Assembly (NCBI RefSeq): GCF_000421565.1
Contig: NZ_ATXG01000001.1
Coordinates: forward strand, 744,001-808,000
Length of the DNA: 64,000 bases
Source: Agromyces subbeticus DSM 16689
GTDB taxonomy: Bacteria > Actinomycetota > Actinomycetes > Actinomycetales > Microbacteriaceae
Direction of reading: 5' to 3'
Part shown: one piece after another, positions 1 to 8,325 of the stretch
Layout: every line of letters starts with the position of its first letter
How positions within the stretch are numbered: position 1 is the first letter of the stretch
Translations under genes and position numbers: made by a program
Notes under the pieces: generated by a model
What the model was told of the DNA's origin: nothing
The model's input: the letters and a program-made list of their open reading frames with translations, nothing else
Database searches by the model: none

Positions 1-1640
1 AACTGCTCTATCGGAACTCGGTCTTCCAGCCCGGCAACCTGGGGCTGCGCAATGCCTGGTTCGCTGGCGGCGCCGAATGGAACCTCGGCACCACCGGGCA
101 CACGGCGCTCACCTGCGAACCCCTGCACGCCGTTCGGGTCGATGACGCCGACGGCACGCCGGTGCTGCGCCTCTACGAGTACGAGCGGTCGCGGGAGCTG
201 CTGTTCAGCATCGATTTCTCGCTCCCCGAGGGCTCGGCGGTGCTGCTCGCCGCCGTGAGGATCACGAACCCGAACGCCGATCCTGTTCCGCTGTACTGGT
301 GGTCGAACATCGCGGTCCCCGAGCACGATGACGTTCGTGTGATCGCCCCGGCGAACCAGGCGTTCCACTACGCATACGATCGGGGATTGCACGTCATCCC
401 CGTTCCGGAGCACGGTGGGCGAGACGTCAGCTACCCCGCCACGGCTCCCGGCGCAGCCGACTGGTTCTTCGACTGCCGTGCGGCGGGGCGGCCGTGGATC
501 GCGGCGCTCGATGGCGAGGGCCATGGTCTCGTGCACGTCTCGACGGAGCGGCTCGTCGGCCGCAAGCTCTTCGCCTGGGGGAACGGCGTCGGCGGTCGCA
601 ACTGGCAGGAGTTCCTCTGCGGCCCCGGTGAGCGCTACCTGGAGATCCAGGGGGGAGCCGCCGCGACACAGTTCGAGCACGAGCGTTTGGCTGCAGGGGA
701 GACGTGCTCGTGGGTGGAGGCATTCGGCTTCGCGGAGGCGGATCCGCAGGCGGTGCATGGCGCGTGGGGCGATGCGCAGCGTGCCGTCGAGCGCGTCGCC
801 AAGGAGCTCGCACCGCGCGCGCTCCTCGAGAACGAGCTGGCGGCAGCTGCTCGGCGCAGAGACCTCCCGCCCACGGACGTGCTGCATCGGGGCTCCGGAT
901 GGGGCGCACTCGAGGAGCGGCGCCGGGAGCTGGCCGGAGAGCCGGCACTGGCGTCGCCGGGAACGCCGTTCATCGCCGAAACGCTCGGGCCCGAGCAGGC
1001 GGTCTGGATGGAACTGCTCGCGACCGGAGAGCTCCCGGTCGCCGACCCCGATGAGGCCCCCCGCTCGTACGTCGTGGGCGAGGGGTGGCGGCGGCCTCTC
1101 GAATCGGCCGGCGACGATTGGAACTCGTGGATGCACCGTGGCCTCGCCCGCTGGCACGCGGGGGATCGGGATGGCGCCTACGCCGCGACCGCACGCTCGG
1201 TTGAACTCCAGCCGACGGCCTGGTCGCTGCGCAACCTGGCGGCAATGGAACGCGCGGCCGGACGAGCAGATCGCGCGGCCGAGCACTTCCTCGCTGCTAG
1301 GAAGCACGCCCCCGAGCTGCGACCGCTGCTCATCGAGACGCTCGTCGCCCTCATCGAGGCCGGATCGGCCGGGGAAGCGCTCGAGATCATCGATGCGCTG
1401 GACGCTCGTGAGCGAGTTGTTCGTCGGGTCCGCATGATCGAGCTCCGGGCCGCCCTGGCATCCGGCGAACTGGAACGGGCCGCCGCGCTGCTCGAGGGCC
1501 ATCTCGTGGCCGAGCTCGTGCCCGACGACCTGCAGGAGGGAGAGGACTCCCTCTTCGCTCTGTGGACCGAGTTCCATGCGCTTCGCGGAACCGATCCTGT
1601 ACCGGCGCTTCCCGCCGAACTCGACTTCCGGATGGGCTGA
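1..1640 (+). CDS. DUF5107/TPR carbohydrate-locus protein, 5' end missing
   Basis: The frame (codons from base 3) is open from the first bases, so 545 residues are present and the start lies upstream of the window. The N-terminal half is beta-rich and carries the DUF5107-like signatures R-N-A-W-F-x-G-G-x-E-W-N and T-T-G-H near its start, then YWWSN. The last ~180 residues are Ala-rich helix pairs that look like TPR repeats (ERAAGRADRAAEHF and similar). DUF5107-TPR proteins recur in sugar-utilisation loci and are usually regarded as carbohydrate-active or carbohydrate-binding proteins; no reaction can be assigned from the sequence. The next gene starts 2 nt after its stop, so both belong to one operon entering from upstream. 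Confidence 0.75.
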   Translation, partial: LLYRNSVFQPGNLGLRNAWFAGGAEWNLGTTGHTALTCEPLHAVRVDDADGTPVLRLYEYERSRELLFSIDFSLPEGSAVLLAAVRITNPNADPVPLYWWSNIAVPEHDDVRVIAPANQAFHYAYDRGLHVIPVPEHGGRDVSYPATAPGAADWFFDCRAAGRPWIAALDGEGHGLVHVSTERLVGRKLFAWGNGVGGRNWQEFLCGPGERYLEIQGGAAATQFEHERLAAGETCSWVEAFGFAEADPQAVHGAWGDAQRAVERVAKELAPRALLENELAAAARRRDLPPTDVLHRGSGWGALEERRRELAGEPALASPGTPFIAETLGPEQAVWMELLATGELPVADPDEAPRSYVVGEGWRRPLESAGDDWNSWMHRGLARWHAGDRDGAYAATARSVELQPTAWSLRNLAAMERAAGRADRAAEHFLAARKHAPELRPLLIETLVALIEAGSAGEALEIIDALDARERVVRRVRMIELRAALASGELERAAALLEGHLVAELVPDDLQEGEDSLFALWTEFHALRGTDPVPALPAELDFRMG

Positions 1641-1642
1641 AC

Positions 1643-3583
1643 GTGGACATCGTCGCAGTGCACAACACCCTGAAGGTCCGACCCCGCGATGCGTGGCCAC
1701 TCGGTGCGTCACATGTCGATCTGGCCGCGGCGGGCAACCAGGCGGAGATCGGCCAGCTGGTGCTCCGCGCGGCTGCGCCGACCCGCGGGGTCCCCATCTC
1801 GTCGACCCCGCTGACCGGCCCCGATGGGGCGACACTGCCGGTGGAGCTGTTCCGCCAGCACTACATCCGCGTCGAGCGGGTGACGACGCCGGCATTCGAG
1901 CCCGGCTGGTACCCCGACGCGCTCGAGCCGCTGACGGGCACGATCGATCTCGAGGCGGACACCAACCTGTCGGTGTGGCTGAAGGTCCACGTGCCCGAAG
2001 GACAACGGCCGGGGAACTACGCGGGGGCGATCCGCGTCGGTGATCGTGAGGTGCCCGTGCGCCTGCGCGTCTGGGATTTCGCGCTGCCGAGCGCCGGGCA
2101 CTGCCGCACGGCGTTCGCGATCTGGTACGACCAGGTGGCCGACTATTACGGCCTCACTCGTGGCTCAGCAAAGCACTGGGAGCTGGCCGAGCGGTTCTAC
2201 TGGTTCCAACTGGAGCAACGGCTGCCGGCCGACGACCTTCCGATCCCTGCGTCGCTCTCGGCGCGGGACTGGCTGGCCGCCGCTGCCCGGTTCCTTGAAG
2301 ATCCGCGGGTCATCGCGTATCGGATCCCCGCTCGCGCAGCGGATCCGACGTGGACGAGGGACATCGTCGAGGGACTCCGCGCTGCCGGATGGCTCGAGCG
2401 CGGCTACTTCTACCTCGATGAGATCGACGAGCCGACGGCCGGCGGCATCGAGGAGCCCGCCGGCGGAGCGGCGAGGGTTCATGAGCTCTGCGCATGGCTC
2501 GACGAGATCGCGCCCGAGGTCGAACATCTGGTGACCGCCGAACCGGTGCCCGAGCTCGAGGGAGCCGTCACGACGTGGGTGCCGCTCTTCGATCGCTACG
2601 AAGCGGCGGACGCTCGCGCCCGCCAGGCGAAGGGGGAGACCTCGTGGTGGTACGGGTGCGTGTATCCGACGCATCCGTACCCGAGCTATCACATCGATGA
2701 CGACCTCATGGCCGCACGGGTGGTGCCGTGGCTGATGCATCGCGATCGGATTGACGGGAATCTCTACTGGGCCACGACGATCTTCAGCTGCTGGGACGGC
2801 GCGGAGTTCGTGCCGCGCGACGTGTGGACCGATCCCATGGCCTGGCCGGGCGCGAACGGCGACGGCCAGCTGATCTACCCGGGCCCCGATGGTCCGCTTC
2901 CCTCCATTCGCCTCGAGGCGATTCGTGCGGGGCAAGACGATTACGAATACCTGTGGCTGCTGGAGCAGGAGCTCTCGGCGGCGGCTCGCGCGGATCCAGA
3001 CGGCGCGAGTGACCCCGAGCTCGTGCTCGCGGCATATCGCGACCGCATCGTGCAGTCGGCCTTCGACTTCGCGCGCGGCGCGGAGGTCGAGCCGGTTCGA
3101 CGTGCGATCGCCGAGCACATACTTCGTCTGCGCGGTGGGTCGTCGCCGCAACGCGTCCTCGAGCTCGGTGACGTCGAGATCGACGGGTGGGTTGCTGAGC
3201 TCGGCGGCGACACGCTCACGCTGCGAACGGGGCCGAATGGCGAGCATCGCCCGTCGGCGCGCTGGCTCGTGAAGGATTTCTCAGAGGGCGATGTCGTCGA
3301 GATCGAGCTCTCCAATCGCCGGCCGGTCTCCACAGCGCTCTTCGTCACGTTCCTCCGAGACGACGGCGTGCGCCACGAGGCCGCGCGCGCGATGGTCGAT
3401 GCGCAGAGTGGCACCCGGATCCGCGTGCCCATCGACTTCTCGTTGATGGCGCCGACGCGCATCACCGGCTTCCAGATCGAGATGATGCCGCACCAGCCCG
3501 GCGCGGACCTCGAGGTTGCGGCCGTGGCGATCTCTTCGGCTTCAGCGACCAGGCGGTTCCGCCGGGCCGTACCCGAAGGGTGA
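1643..3583 (+). CDS. DUF4091 / GH123-like glycoside hydrolase
   Basis: 646 residues from a GTG 2 nt after the preceding stop. An N-terminal beta-sandwich (to about residue 150) precedes a TIM-barrel region with the acidic pair D259-E260 in YLDEIDEP. Near residue 427 comes I-R-A-G-Q-D-D-Y-E-Y-L, the signature of DUF4091, and a small C-terminal beta domain follows. In GH123 N-acetyl-beta-galactosaminidases an Asp-Glu pair on one strand supports substrate-assisted catalysis, so these residues are the likely active site. The substrate is unknown. No signal peptide is visible, so the protein is probably cytoplasmic. An ATG 81 nt upstream is in frame but lies inside the previous gene. The 3' end overlaps the converging mutarotase-like gene by 42 bp. 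Confidence 0.75.
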   Translation: MDIVAVHNTLKVRPRDAWPLGASHVDLAAAGNQAEIGQLVLRAAAPTRGVPISSTPLTGPDGATLPVELFRQHYIRVERVTTPAFEPGWYPDALEPLTGTIDLEADTNLSVWLKVHVPEGQRPGNYAGAIRVGDREVPVRLRVWDFALPSAGHCRTAFAIWYDQVADYYGLTRGSAKHWELAERFYWFQLEQRLPADDLPIPASLSARDWLAAAARFLEDPRVIAYRIPARAADPTWTRDIVEGLRAAGWLERGYFYLDEIDEPTAGGIEEPAGGAARVHELCAWLDEIAPEVEHLVTAEPVPELEGAVTTWVPLFDRYEAADARARQAKGETSWWYGCVYPTHPYPSYHIDDDLMAARVVPWLMHRDRIDGNLYWATTIFSCWDGAEFVPRDVWTDPMAWPGANGDGQLIYPGPDGPLPSIRLEAIRAGQDDYEYLWLLEQELSAAARADPDGASDPELVLAAYRDRIVQSAFDFARGAEVEPVRRAIAEHILRLRGGSSPQRVLELGDVEIDGWVAELGGDTLTLRTGPNGEHRPSARWLVKDFSEGDVVEIELSNRRPVSTALFVTFLRDDGVRHEAARAMVDAQSGTRIRVPIDFSLMAPTRITGFQIEMMPHQPGADLEVAAVAISSASATRRFRRAVPEG

Positions 3584-4429
3584 TGCCGGCGACGTGGACG
3601 AGATCTCGACCCACCAGCGCAGGGGCCGCCCCGGCGAGACGACCGGCGCCAGACCGAGCCGAACGGCGGTGTCGAGCGCGTCGAAGTACGCCGTCGAGGG
3701 TTCGATCGCGATGACCGGCTCGCGGCTGAACGCGGCGTGGTCGAACCAGACGCCGATGTAGGGGCACTCGACCGACCAGCGCAGCGTCAGTGAAGCGCCG
3801 TCGGCTCGCACCAGCCGAGCGGCGTGCACCGGCTGGTCGGGGTGGGCGTAGAGCTTGCGATATCCACCCGGCGGCACCGTGTCGATGGTCGCGAGGTCGC
3901 CGCTCCAGGTGAGTTCCGGCAGCGCGGGGTCCATCACGTCGACGACGCGCGACACGTCGACCACGCCTGCGTCGAACTCCACCCTGGTGCCGGGCGGGGC
4001 CGCGAACTGGGGGTGCGCGGCCCAGAGGAAGGGCATCGGCTCGTGAAGCGCGCTGGCCTCGTAGTCGAGCCGGAGCCCGGTGCCGGTCGAGCGGATGCCC
4101 CGGCGGAACCGGTATCCGAGTGAGGCGCCGATCGCGGTGACGGTGGTGCCGTCGGACTCGACGTCGAACGCGGTGTCCCAGAGATCGCCGTGGTCGGGGA
4201 GATCGTGACCGTTCGCGCGGCAAGCCACGATCGTCGGAGCGCACTCGTCCCATCCGGCCATTTCGGCGTCGACGAATCCCTTGCCTCGCGGGTCGACGGT
4301 CGCGGGATCGGCCTGGGCGAGCCACTCGAGCCCTGTGTCATCGCGAAGGGAGACGATCTTCGCCCCGCGACCGGCGTCAACGACGGCGGTGAGCGCTGGG
4401 TCGCCGACGACGATCATGGTTGAACCCAT
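3542..4429 (-). CDS. Aldose 1-epimerase (mutarotase)-like protein
   Basis: 295 residues. The fold signature is that of the GalM/aldose-epimerase superfamily: M-A-G-W-D-E-C-A-P-T near residue 60, P-D-H-G-D-L-W, FLWAAHPQF (candidate catalytic His) and IAIEPSTAYFDAL (candidate catalytic Glu) near the C-terminus. Enzymes of this fold interconvert sugar anomers or bind sugars; the exact sugar is not predictable. Start chosen at the ATG 2 nt after the SDR stop; a second ATG four codons later is an alternative. It is the last gene of the five-gene minus-strand operon, and its 3' end overlaps the converging GH123-like gene by 42 bp. Confidence 0.75.
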   Translation of the reverse strand: MGSTMIVVGDPALTAVVDAGRGAKIVSLRDDTGLEWLAQADPATVDPRGKGFVDAEMAGWDECAPTIVACRANGHDLPDHGDLWDTAFDVESDGTTVTAIGASLGYRFRRGIRSTGTGLRLDYEASALHEPMPFLWAAHPQFAAPPGTRVEFDAGVVDVSRVVDVMDPALPELTWSGDLATIDTVPPGGYRKLYAHPDQPVHAARLVRADGASLTLRWSVECPYIGVWFDHAAFSREPVIAIEPSTAYFDALDTAVRLGLAPVVSPGRPLRWWVEISSTSPASPFGYGPAEPPGR

Positions 4430-4431
4430 GC

Positions 4432-5169
4432 TCACGTGGCCACCGTCGTGCTCTGCCCGCCGTCGACCGGCAGAGCGACGCCGGTCACGTACGACGCACC
4501 GGCCCCCGCGAGGAACACCACGACGGAGGCGATCTCCTCTGGCAGGCCGAAGCGGCCGAGCGTCGCCTGTCGAAGCGCGGCGGCGCGAGCGGTTTCGTCG
4601 ACCGACTCCCAGACCCGCGTCGCAATCGACCCCGGCAGCACGGCATTCACTCGAACGTGCGGCGCGTACTCGACAGAGAGCTGACGGGTGAGGGCGACGA
4701 TTCCGCCCTTCGCAGCGGCATAGGCGGGATGCCCCGGCCATGCGAGCAGGGCATGCACGCTCGCAACGTTGACCACGGCGCCACGCGCTGCGGTCAATGC
4801 GTCGTGGAAGGTGCGCACCGATCGGTACACCCCGCCGAGTGTCACGTCGACGGTGGCCTGCCAGTCGGCCGGCGCGAGCTCGTGGGCCGGCGCGACGGTG
4901 TTGCGAAAGGCGTTGTTCACCAGGACCGCAGGGGCTCGCCCGGCAGCCCGAAGCTCATCGGAGAGGGCCTGCCACGCGGCATCCGATGCCACGTCGAGGG
5001 AGTGCGCGGTCGCCGAGCCACCCCTCTCGCGAATATCGCGTGCGACGTCGGCCGCTGTCGTCGCGTCGACGTCGGTGACCACGACGTCGTCGCCCTGCTC
5101 GGCGAATGCGCGCGCGACCGCCGCCCCGATGCCGTTCGCGGCACCGGTGATGAGCACGACGCGGTTCAT
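4432..5169 (-). CDS. Short-chain dehydrogenase/reductase (SDR)
   Basis: 245 residues, normal length for a classical SDR. Visible motifs: T-G-A-A-N-G-I-G (residues 8-15, dinucleotide binding), D-V-D after beta2 (an acidic residue that favours NAD over NADP), N-N-A near 85, S137 and Y150-x-x-x-K154 as catalytic residues, and a C-terminal P-V-D-G-G. It oxidises or reduces a hydroxyl/keto group, probably on a sugar or sugar acid given its neighbours (GH88/105-like hydrolase upstream, mutarotase-like protein downstream). The ATG overlaps the upstream stop in an ATGA arrangement, indicating translational coupling. Confidence 0.85.
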   Translation of the reverse strand: MNRVVLITGAANGIGAAVARAFAEQGDDVVVTDVDATTAADVARDIRERGGSATAHSLDVASDAAWQALSDELRAAGRAPAVLVNNAFRNTVAPAHELAPADWQATVDVTLGGVYRSVRTFHDALTAARGAVVNVASVHALLAWPGHPAYAAAKGGIVALTRQLSVEYAPHVRVNAVLPGSIATRVWESVDETARAAALRQATLGRFGLPEEIASVVVFLAGAGASYVTGVALPVDGGQSTTVAT

Positions 5170-6374
5170 GTGTCCACCCCATCAGTTCGAGAGACGAGCG
5201 CGAGGAGCGCAGGTCCTTGGCCCCACGGTACGACGTATCCGCGAGGCACCGCCGCATAGTGCCCGGGAACCGTGCTGGCATAGACGGCCGCCGACACCTC
5301 GCGCAGCCGCCCATCGGCATCGAGCGACCGCAGCACCGCGTCGCGCGCATCGCGCGCCGATCGATCGAGCACCGAGCGGTCGCCGATTTCCAGGCTCATC
5401 GCCGTTCGCATCGCGTGGGCCATGAACGCGGCGGTCGAGTATTCATCGCCGGATGCAGGCCGGTCGACCACGACCTCCCAGTGCCCGTCAGGTCGCTGCA
5501 GGCCCGCCATGCGCTCGAGCAGCAGTCGGGCGGATGCCGCGAGCTTGTCTTCATCCGCGGCGAATCGGTCGGCGCCCGGCGCTCCAGCGGCGTCGAGCGC
5601 ACGGCGCCGGGCGCGCAGTTCGGCCACCACCTCGAGCAGGCCGAGCGCCGCCCATCCCTGGCCCCGGCCCCAGCCCGGGCCGAACGAGGCCTGCTCGCCG
5701 CGGAGGACGAAGTGGTCGAAGAGTCCGTCGGCGCGTTGGAGCAGCCGAACGGAGCCGAGGGCCTGCGCAACCCCGTCGGCGACGAGCGCGTCGTCGCCGA
5801 CGACGCGCCCGAGGGCGGTGAAGAACGGGGGATCGAAGTGCAGGCAGTCGACGAAGACGCCCGCGGGAGGTGCGGCAAGCAATGCCCGGTCGTGTTCGGC
5901 CATGGGCGGATCCCCGTACGGGGCGAGGAGCGGTGAGGCGTCCCACGTCTCGTACACGCCGTCGAGCGTCGGCCGTGCACGCAGGAAGGAGCTGAGCGCG
6001 AGGAGTGCATCGAGCAGCTGCCCGTCTCGGTGACGCTCGGCGACGAGGGTGAGCGCACGACCGGGCACGGTGCAGTCGAGTCGGGCGAACGGTCGCGACC
6101 TCGTCGCCCAGGCACGGCCCCACCCATGCGCGAAGCGCTCCCAGCGATCGTCGCCGAGCCGGGCCGATGCCTCGACGAGCGCCTCGAACGCTACGGAGTC
6201 GCCGAACCCCCACGTCGTGAACTGCAGCCCGAACAGGGTGTCGGCGACCCGCCGAGCGAGAACGGTCGTGTCATCGTGGTGCGACGCCGGTCCCGACCGT
6301 CGGGTGCCGCGCAGGGCGGCCTCTGCATCCGCTGCAGCAGCGTAGTCGTCGACGCCCCACGCGACGCCGCTCAT
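5166..6374 (-). CDS. GH88/GH105-type unsaturated glycuronyl hydrolase-like protein
   Basis: 402 residues with the motif order of (alpha/alpha)6-barrel GH88/GH105 enzymes: VDCLHFDPPFFTALG (equivalent of the V-D-x-L-x-x-x-P-F-x-x-x-x-G block that holds a catalytic Asp), W-G-R-G-Q-G-W-A near the middle, and HWEVVVD...DEYSTAAFMAHAM toward the C-terminus. Family members hydrate the 4,5-unsaturated uronic acid made by polysaccharide lyases and so release it from the oligosaccharide. Here the residue after V-D is Cys and the C-terminal E-x-S motif is altered to EYST, so substrate range may differ. There is no signal peptide. The start codon overlaps the upstream stop (ATGA), and the stop overlaps the SDR start. 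Confidence 0.75.
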   Translation of the reverse strand: MSGVAWGVDDYAAAADAEAALRGTRRSGPASHHDDTTVLARRVADTLFGLQFTTWGFGDSVAFEALVEASARLGDDRWERFAHGWGRAWATRSRPFARLDCTVPGRALTLVAERHRDGQLLDALLALSSFLRARPTLDGVYETWDASPLLAPYGDPPMAEHDRALLAAPPAGVFVDCLHFDPPFFTALGRVVGDDALVADGVAQALGSVRLLQRADGLFDHFVLRGEQASFGPGWGRGQGWAALGLLEVVAELRARRRALDAAGAPGADRFAADEDKLAASARLLLERMAGLQRPDGHWEVVVDRPASGDEYSTAAFMAHAMRTAMSLEIGDRSVLDRSARDARDAVLRSLDADGRLREVSAAVYASTVPGHYAAVPRGYVVPWGQGPALLALVSRTDGVDT

Positions 6375-7381
6375 GCCGTCGCCCACACGGCCACGCCGTC
6401 GCGTTCGCCGACGCGAAGGGCGCGGCCTTCGGCGATGAGCCGTTCGAGATGGCCGGCGACCGGAAAGGCCAGTGCGCCCTCGGTGCCGTCGGCCGGCCAC
6501 CCGCCGGCAATCGGGTTCACGGCGGCGAGGAGGTCGGCGAACGTGAGCCCGTCGGGCATGGTCGCGAGGGCGTCGGCGACGAGGCGATCGAGCCGCTCGG
6601 CGAACTCACGGCTGCGAGCGAGGAAGGCCCCGGCTGCCTCCCCGCGCATCACCGGGTAGTGCGCGGTGAGCAGGAGCCCACGGTCGAGCCGCTCGAGCCG
6701 GGCGACCGTCTCGAGGTAGTCGTCGACATGGCGGTAGGTCGGAGGGAACGCCGGAGTGCCGTCGGCGAGGTCGACGGATGCCGCGAGCACGGCATCGCCG
6801 ACGATCACCGCGTTCGCCCATGGCACGTCGACGGCGACATGACCGCGCGAGTGACCCGGCACAGCGAGGACCTCGACGACGCGGTCGCCGCCGAGGTCGA
6901 TCCGCTCACCGTCCGCGGCGGCTCCGTCGAGGCGGCCTTCGCGCGTGACCGATCGGCACCATGCGAGCACGGCCGGGTCTTCGTCCCACCCGTAGTCGGC
7001 GACGAATCCGCGGGCGCGCTCGGTGACGTACCGCTCGTAGTCCTCGATCACCGGCACGTCGAGGGCTCCGGCGACGATCCGCGCGTTCGCGAACGCCTCC
7101 CGCGCGTCGGCGACCCCGCCGAAGTGGTCGACGTCGCAGTGCGACACGATGACCGCGACGACCTCGTCGCTCCTGCGGCCGAGCAGCTCGAGGGCCGGCA
7201 GCACATGAGCCGGGATCGTGCCATCGATGCCCGTGTCGTACAGCAGCACGCCGGCCGGCCCGGTCACGACGTAGAGACTCGTGAACCGTGCTCCGAGAGG
7301 TGTGTCGATGCGGTGCACGCCGGGTGCGACCTCGACCGGGGCGACGTCGTCGGTTCGCGGCATCCGATCGGCCATGCTCAT
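6371..7381 (-). CDS. MBL-fold metallo-hydrolase
   Basis: 336 residues. The N-terminal metallo-beta-lactamase domain holds V-S-H81-C-D83-V-D85-H86-F-G-G, followed by PGHSRGHVAV and V-G-D further on. The canonical H-x-H-x-D-H is changed to H-x-D-x-D-H, a variant known in several MBL subfamilies. The C-terminal ~100 residues are a helical/winged extension (VAGHLERLIAEGRALRVGERDGVAVW) like the C-terminal domain of LACTB2-type hydrolases. Probable hydrolysis of a thioester, lactone or ester; its place after an enoyl-CoA hydratase makes a CoA thioester plausible, but this is inference. Start at the ATG overlapping the upstream stop (ATGA); a second in-frame ATG is two codons later. Confidence 0.8.
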   Translation of the reverse strand: MSMADRMPRTDDVAPVEVAPGVHRIDTPLGARFTSLYVVTGPAGVLLYDTGIDGTIPAHVLPALELLGRRSDEVVAVIVSHCDVDHFGGVADAREAFANARIVAGALDVPVIEDYERYVTERARGFVADYGWDEDPAVLAWCRSVTREGRLDGAAADGERIDLGGDRVVEVLAVPGHSRGHVAVDVPWANAVIVGDAVLAASVDLADGTPAFPPTYRHVDDYLETVARLERLDRGLLLTAHYPVMRGEAAGAFLARSREFAERLDRLVADALATMPDGLTFADLLAAVNPIAGGWPADGTEGALAFPVAGHLERLIAEGRALRVGERDGVAVWATA

Positions 7382-8172
7382 CGGCCCGTGAACACTGGAG
7401 CGCGCTTCTCGGCGAACGCAGCCTGGCCCTCGGCGGCGTCGTCGGTGCGCATCAGGTACGAGAACGAGTCGTTCTCTACGTGGAGCGCCGCGTCGATGCC
7501 CACGTTCTGCGCGACCCGCACCATGTACTTCGTTCGCTGCGTCGCGATCGGCGACTTCTCGGCGATCGACTCGGCGATGGCCGCCGCCCGTTCGAGCAGC
7601 TGGTCGCGCTCGACGAGCTCTTGGACGAGCCCGATGCGGTACGCCTCGGCCGCGTCGATGCGATCGCCCGTGAGAAGGATCTTCGACGCGTGCCCCGGGC
7701 CGATGAGATGCGTGAGGAACTGCGTCTGCCCCGAACCGCCGTGCCAGCCCCAACGGATCTCGCCTGCGCCGAATGACGCGTCAGGGCTCGCGATGCGGAT
7801 GTCGCACGCGCTCGCCATCTCGAGGCCACCGCCGATGCAGTACCCGTTCACGGCCGCGATGGCCGGCTTGCGCAGCAACCAGATCGCGCGTGCGTAATCG
7901 GTGCGGTTGTCGAAGCGGTTGCGGTAGCTCCAGTTGTCGCCGTACTCGTCGAGGTCGGTGATGTCGCTGCCGGCACTGAACGCGCGGTCGCCGGCGCCCG
8001 AGAGCAGGACGACGCGGATGTCGCGATCGTTGTTGATCTCGAACACGAGCTCGTTCATGCGGTGGTCCATCGCCACGGTCATCGCGTTGAGCTTGGCCGG
8101 CCGGTCGATCACCACGTGGGCGATGTGTCCGTGGCGCTCGAGGCGCACCTGACCAGTAACGGGGTCGGTCAT
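7378..8172 (-). CDS. Enoyl-CoA hydratase/isomerase (crotonase) family protein
   Basis: 264 residues, standard crotonase length. Oxyanion-hole segments are visible (A-F-S-A-G-S-D and Y-C-I-G-G-G-L-E-M-A), and both glutamates used by hydratases are present: E118 in G-G-G-L-E and E138 in G-A-G-E-I. It probably hydrates a 2-enoyl-CoA or catalyses a related crotonase reaction. An AGGAG ribosome-binding site lies 7 nt before the ATG. It is the first gene of the five-gene minus-strand operon and is divergent from the class III CoA-transferase at 8326, so CoA activation and hydration may be successive steps. Confidence 0.88.
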   Translation of the reverse strand: MTDPVTGQVRLERHGHIAHVVIDRPAKLNAMTVAMDHRMNELVFEINNDRDIRVVLLSGAGDRAFSAGSDITDLDEYGDNWSYRNRFDNRTDYARAIWLLRKPAIAAVNGYCIGGGLEMASACDIRIASPDASFGAGEIRWGWHGGSGQTQFLTHLIGPGHASKILLTGDRIDAAEAYRIGLVQELVERDQLLERAAAIAESIAEKSPIATQRTKYMVRVAQNVGIDAALHVENDSFSYLMRTDDAAEGQAAFAEKRAPVFTGR

Positions 8173-8293
8173 TCGTGTCTCCTGATGATCGAATCGGTTC
8201 CGGTGATCGTCGGGCGCGCTCTCGCGCCATTCTGCCAAAGCGGGATGTTCTGGTCGCGTGTCGACGATGACACCTGTGTTTGGACTAGTGTAG

Positions 8294-8309
8294 TAGTATT
8301 ATCGTACTA
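8294..8309. promoter_or_regulatory. GntR operator candidate between divergent promoters
   Basis: TAGTA-TTATCG-TACTA is a perfect inverted repeat in an AT-rich island in an otherwise about 70% GC region, ending 16 nt before the CoA-transferase start. It covers -10-like sequences on both strands (TATCGT on plus, TACGAT on minus). Position and composition fit an operator for the FadR-type regulator encoded at 9577. Confidence 0.55.
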
Positions 8310-8325
8310 ATCGAAGGAGATCCGA

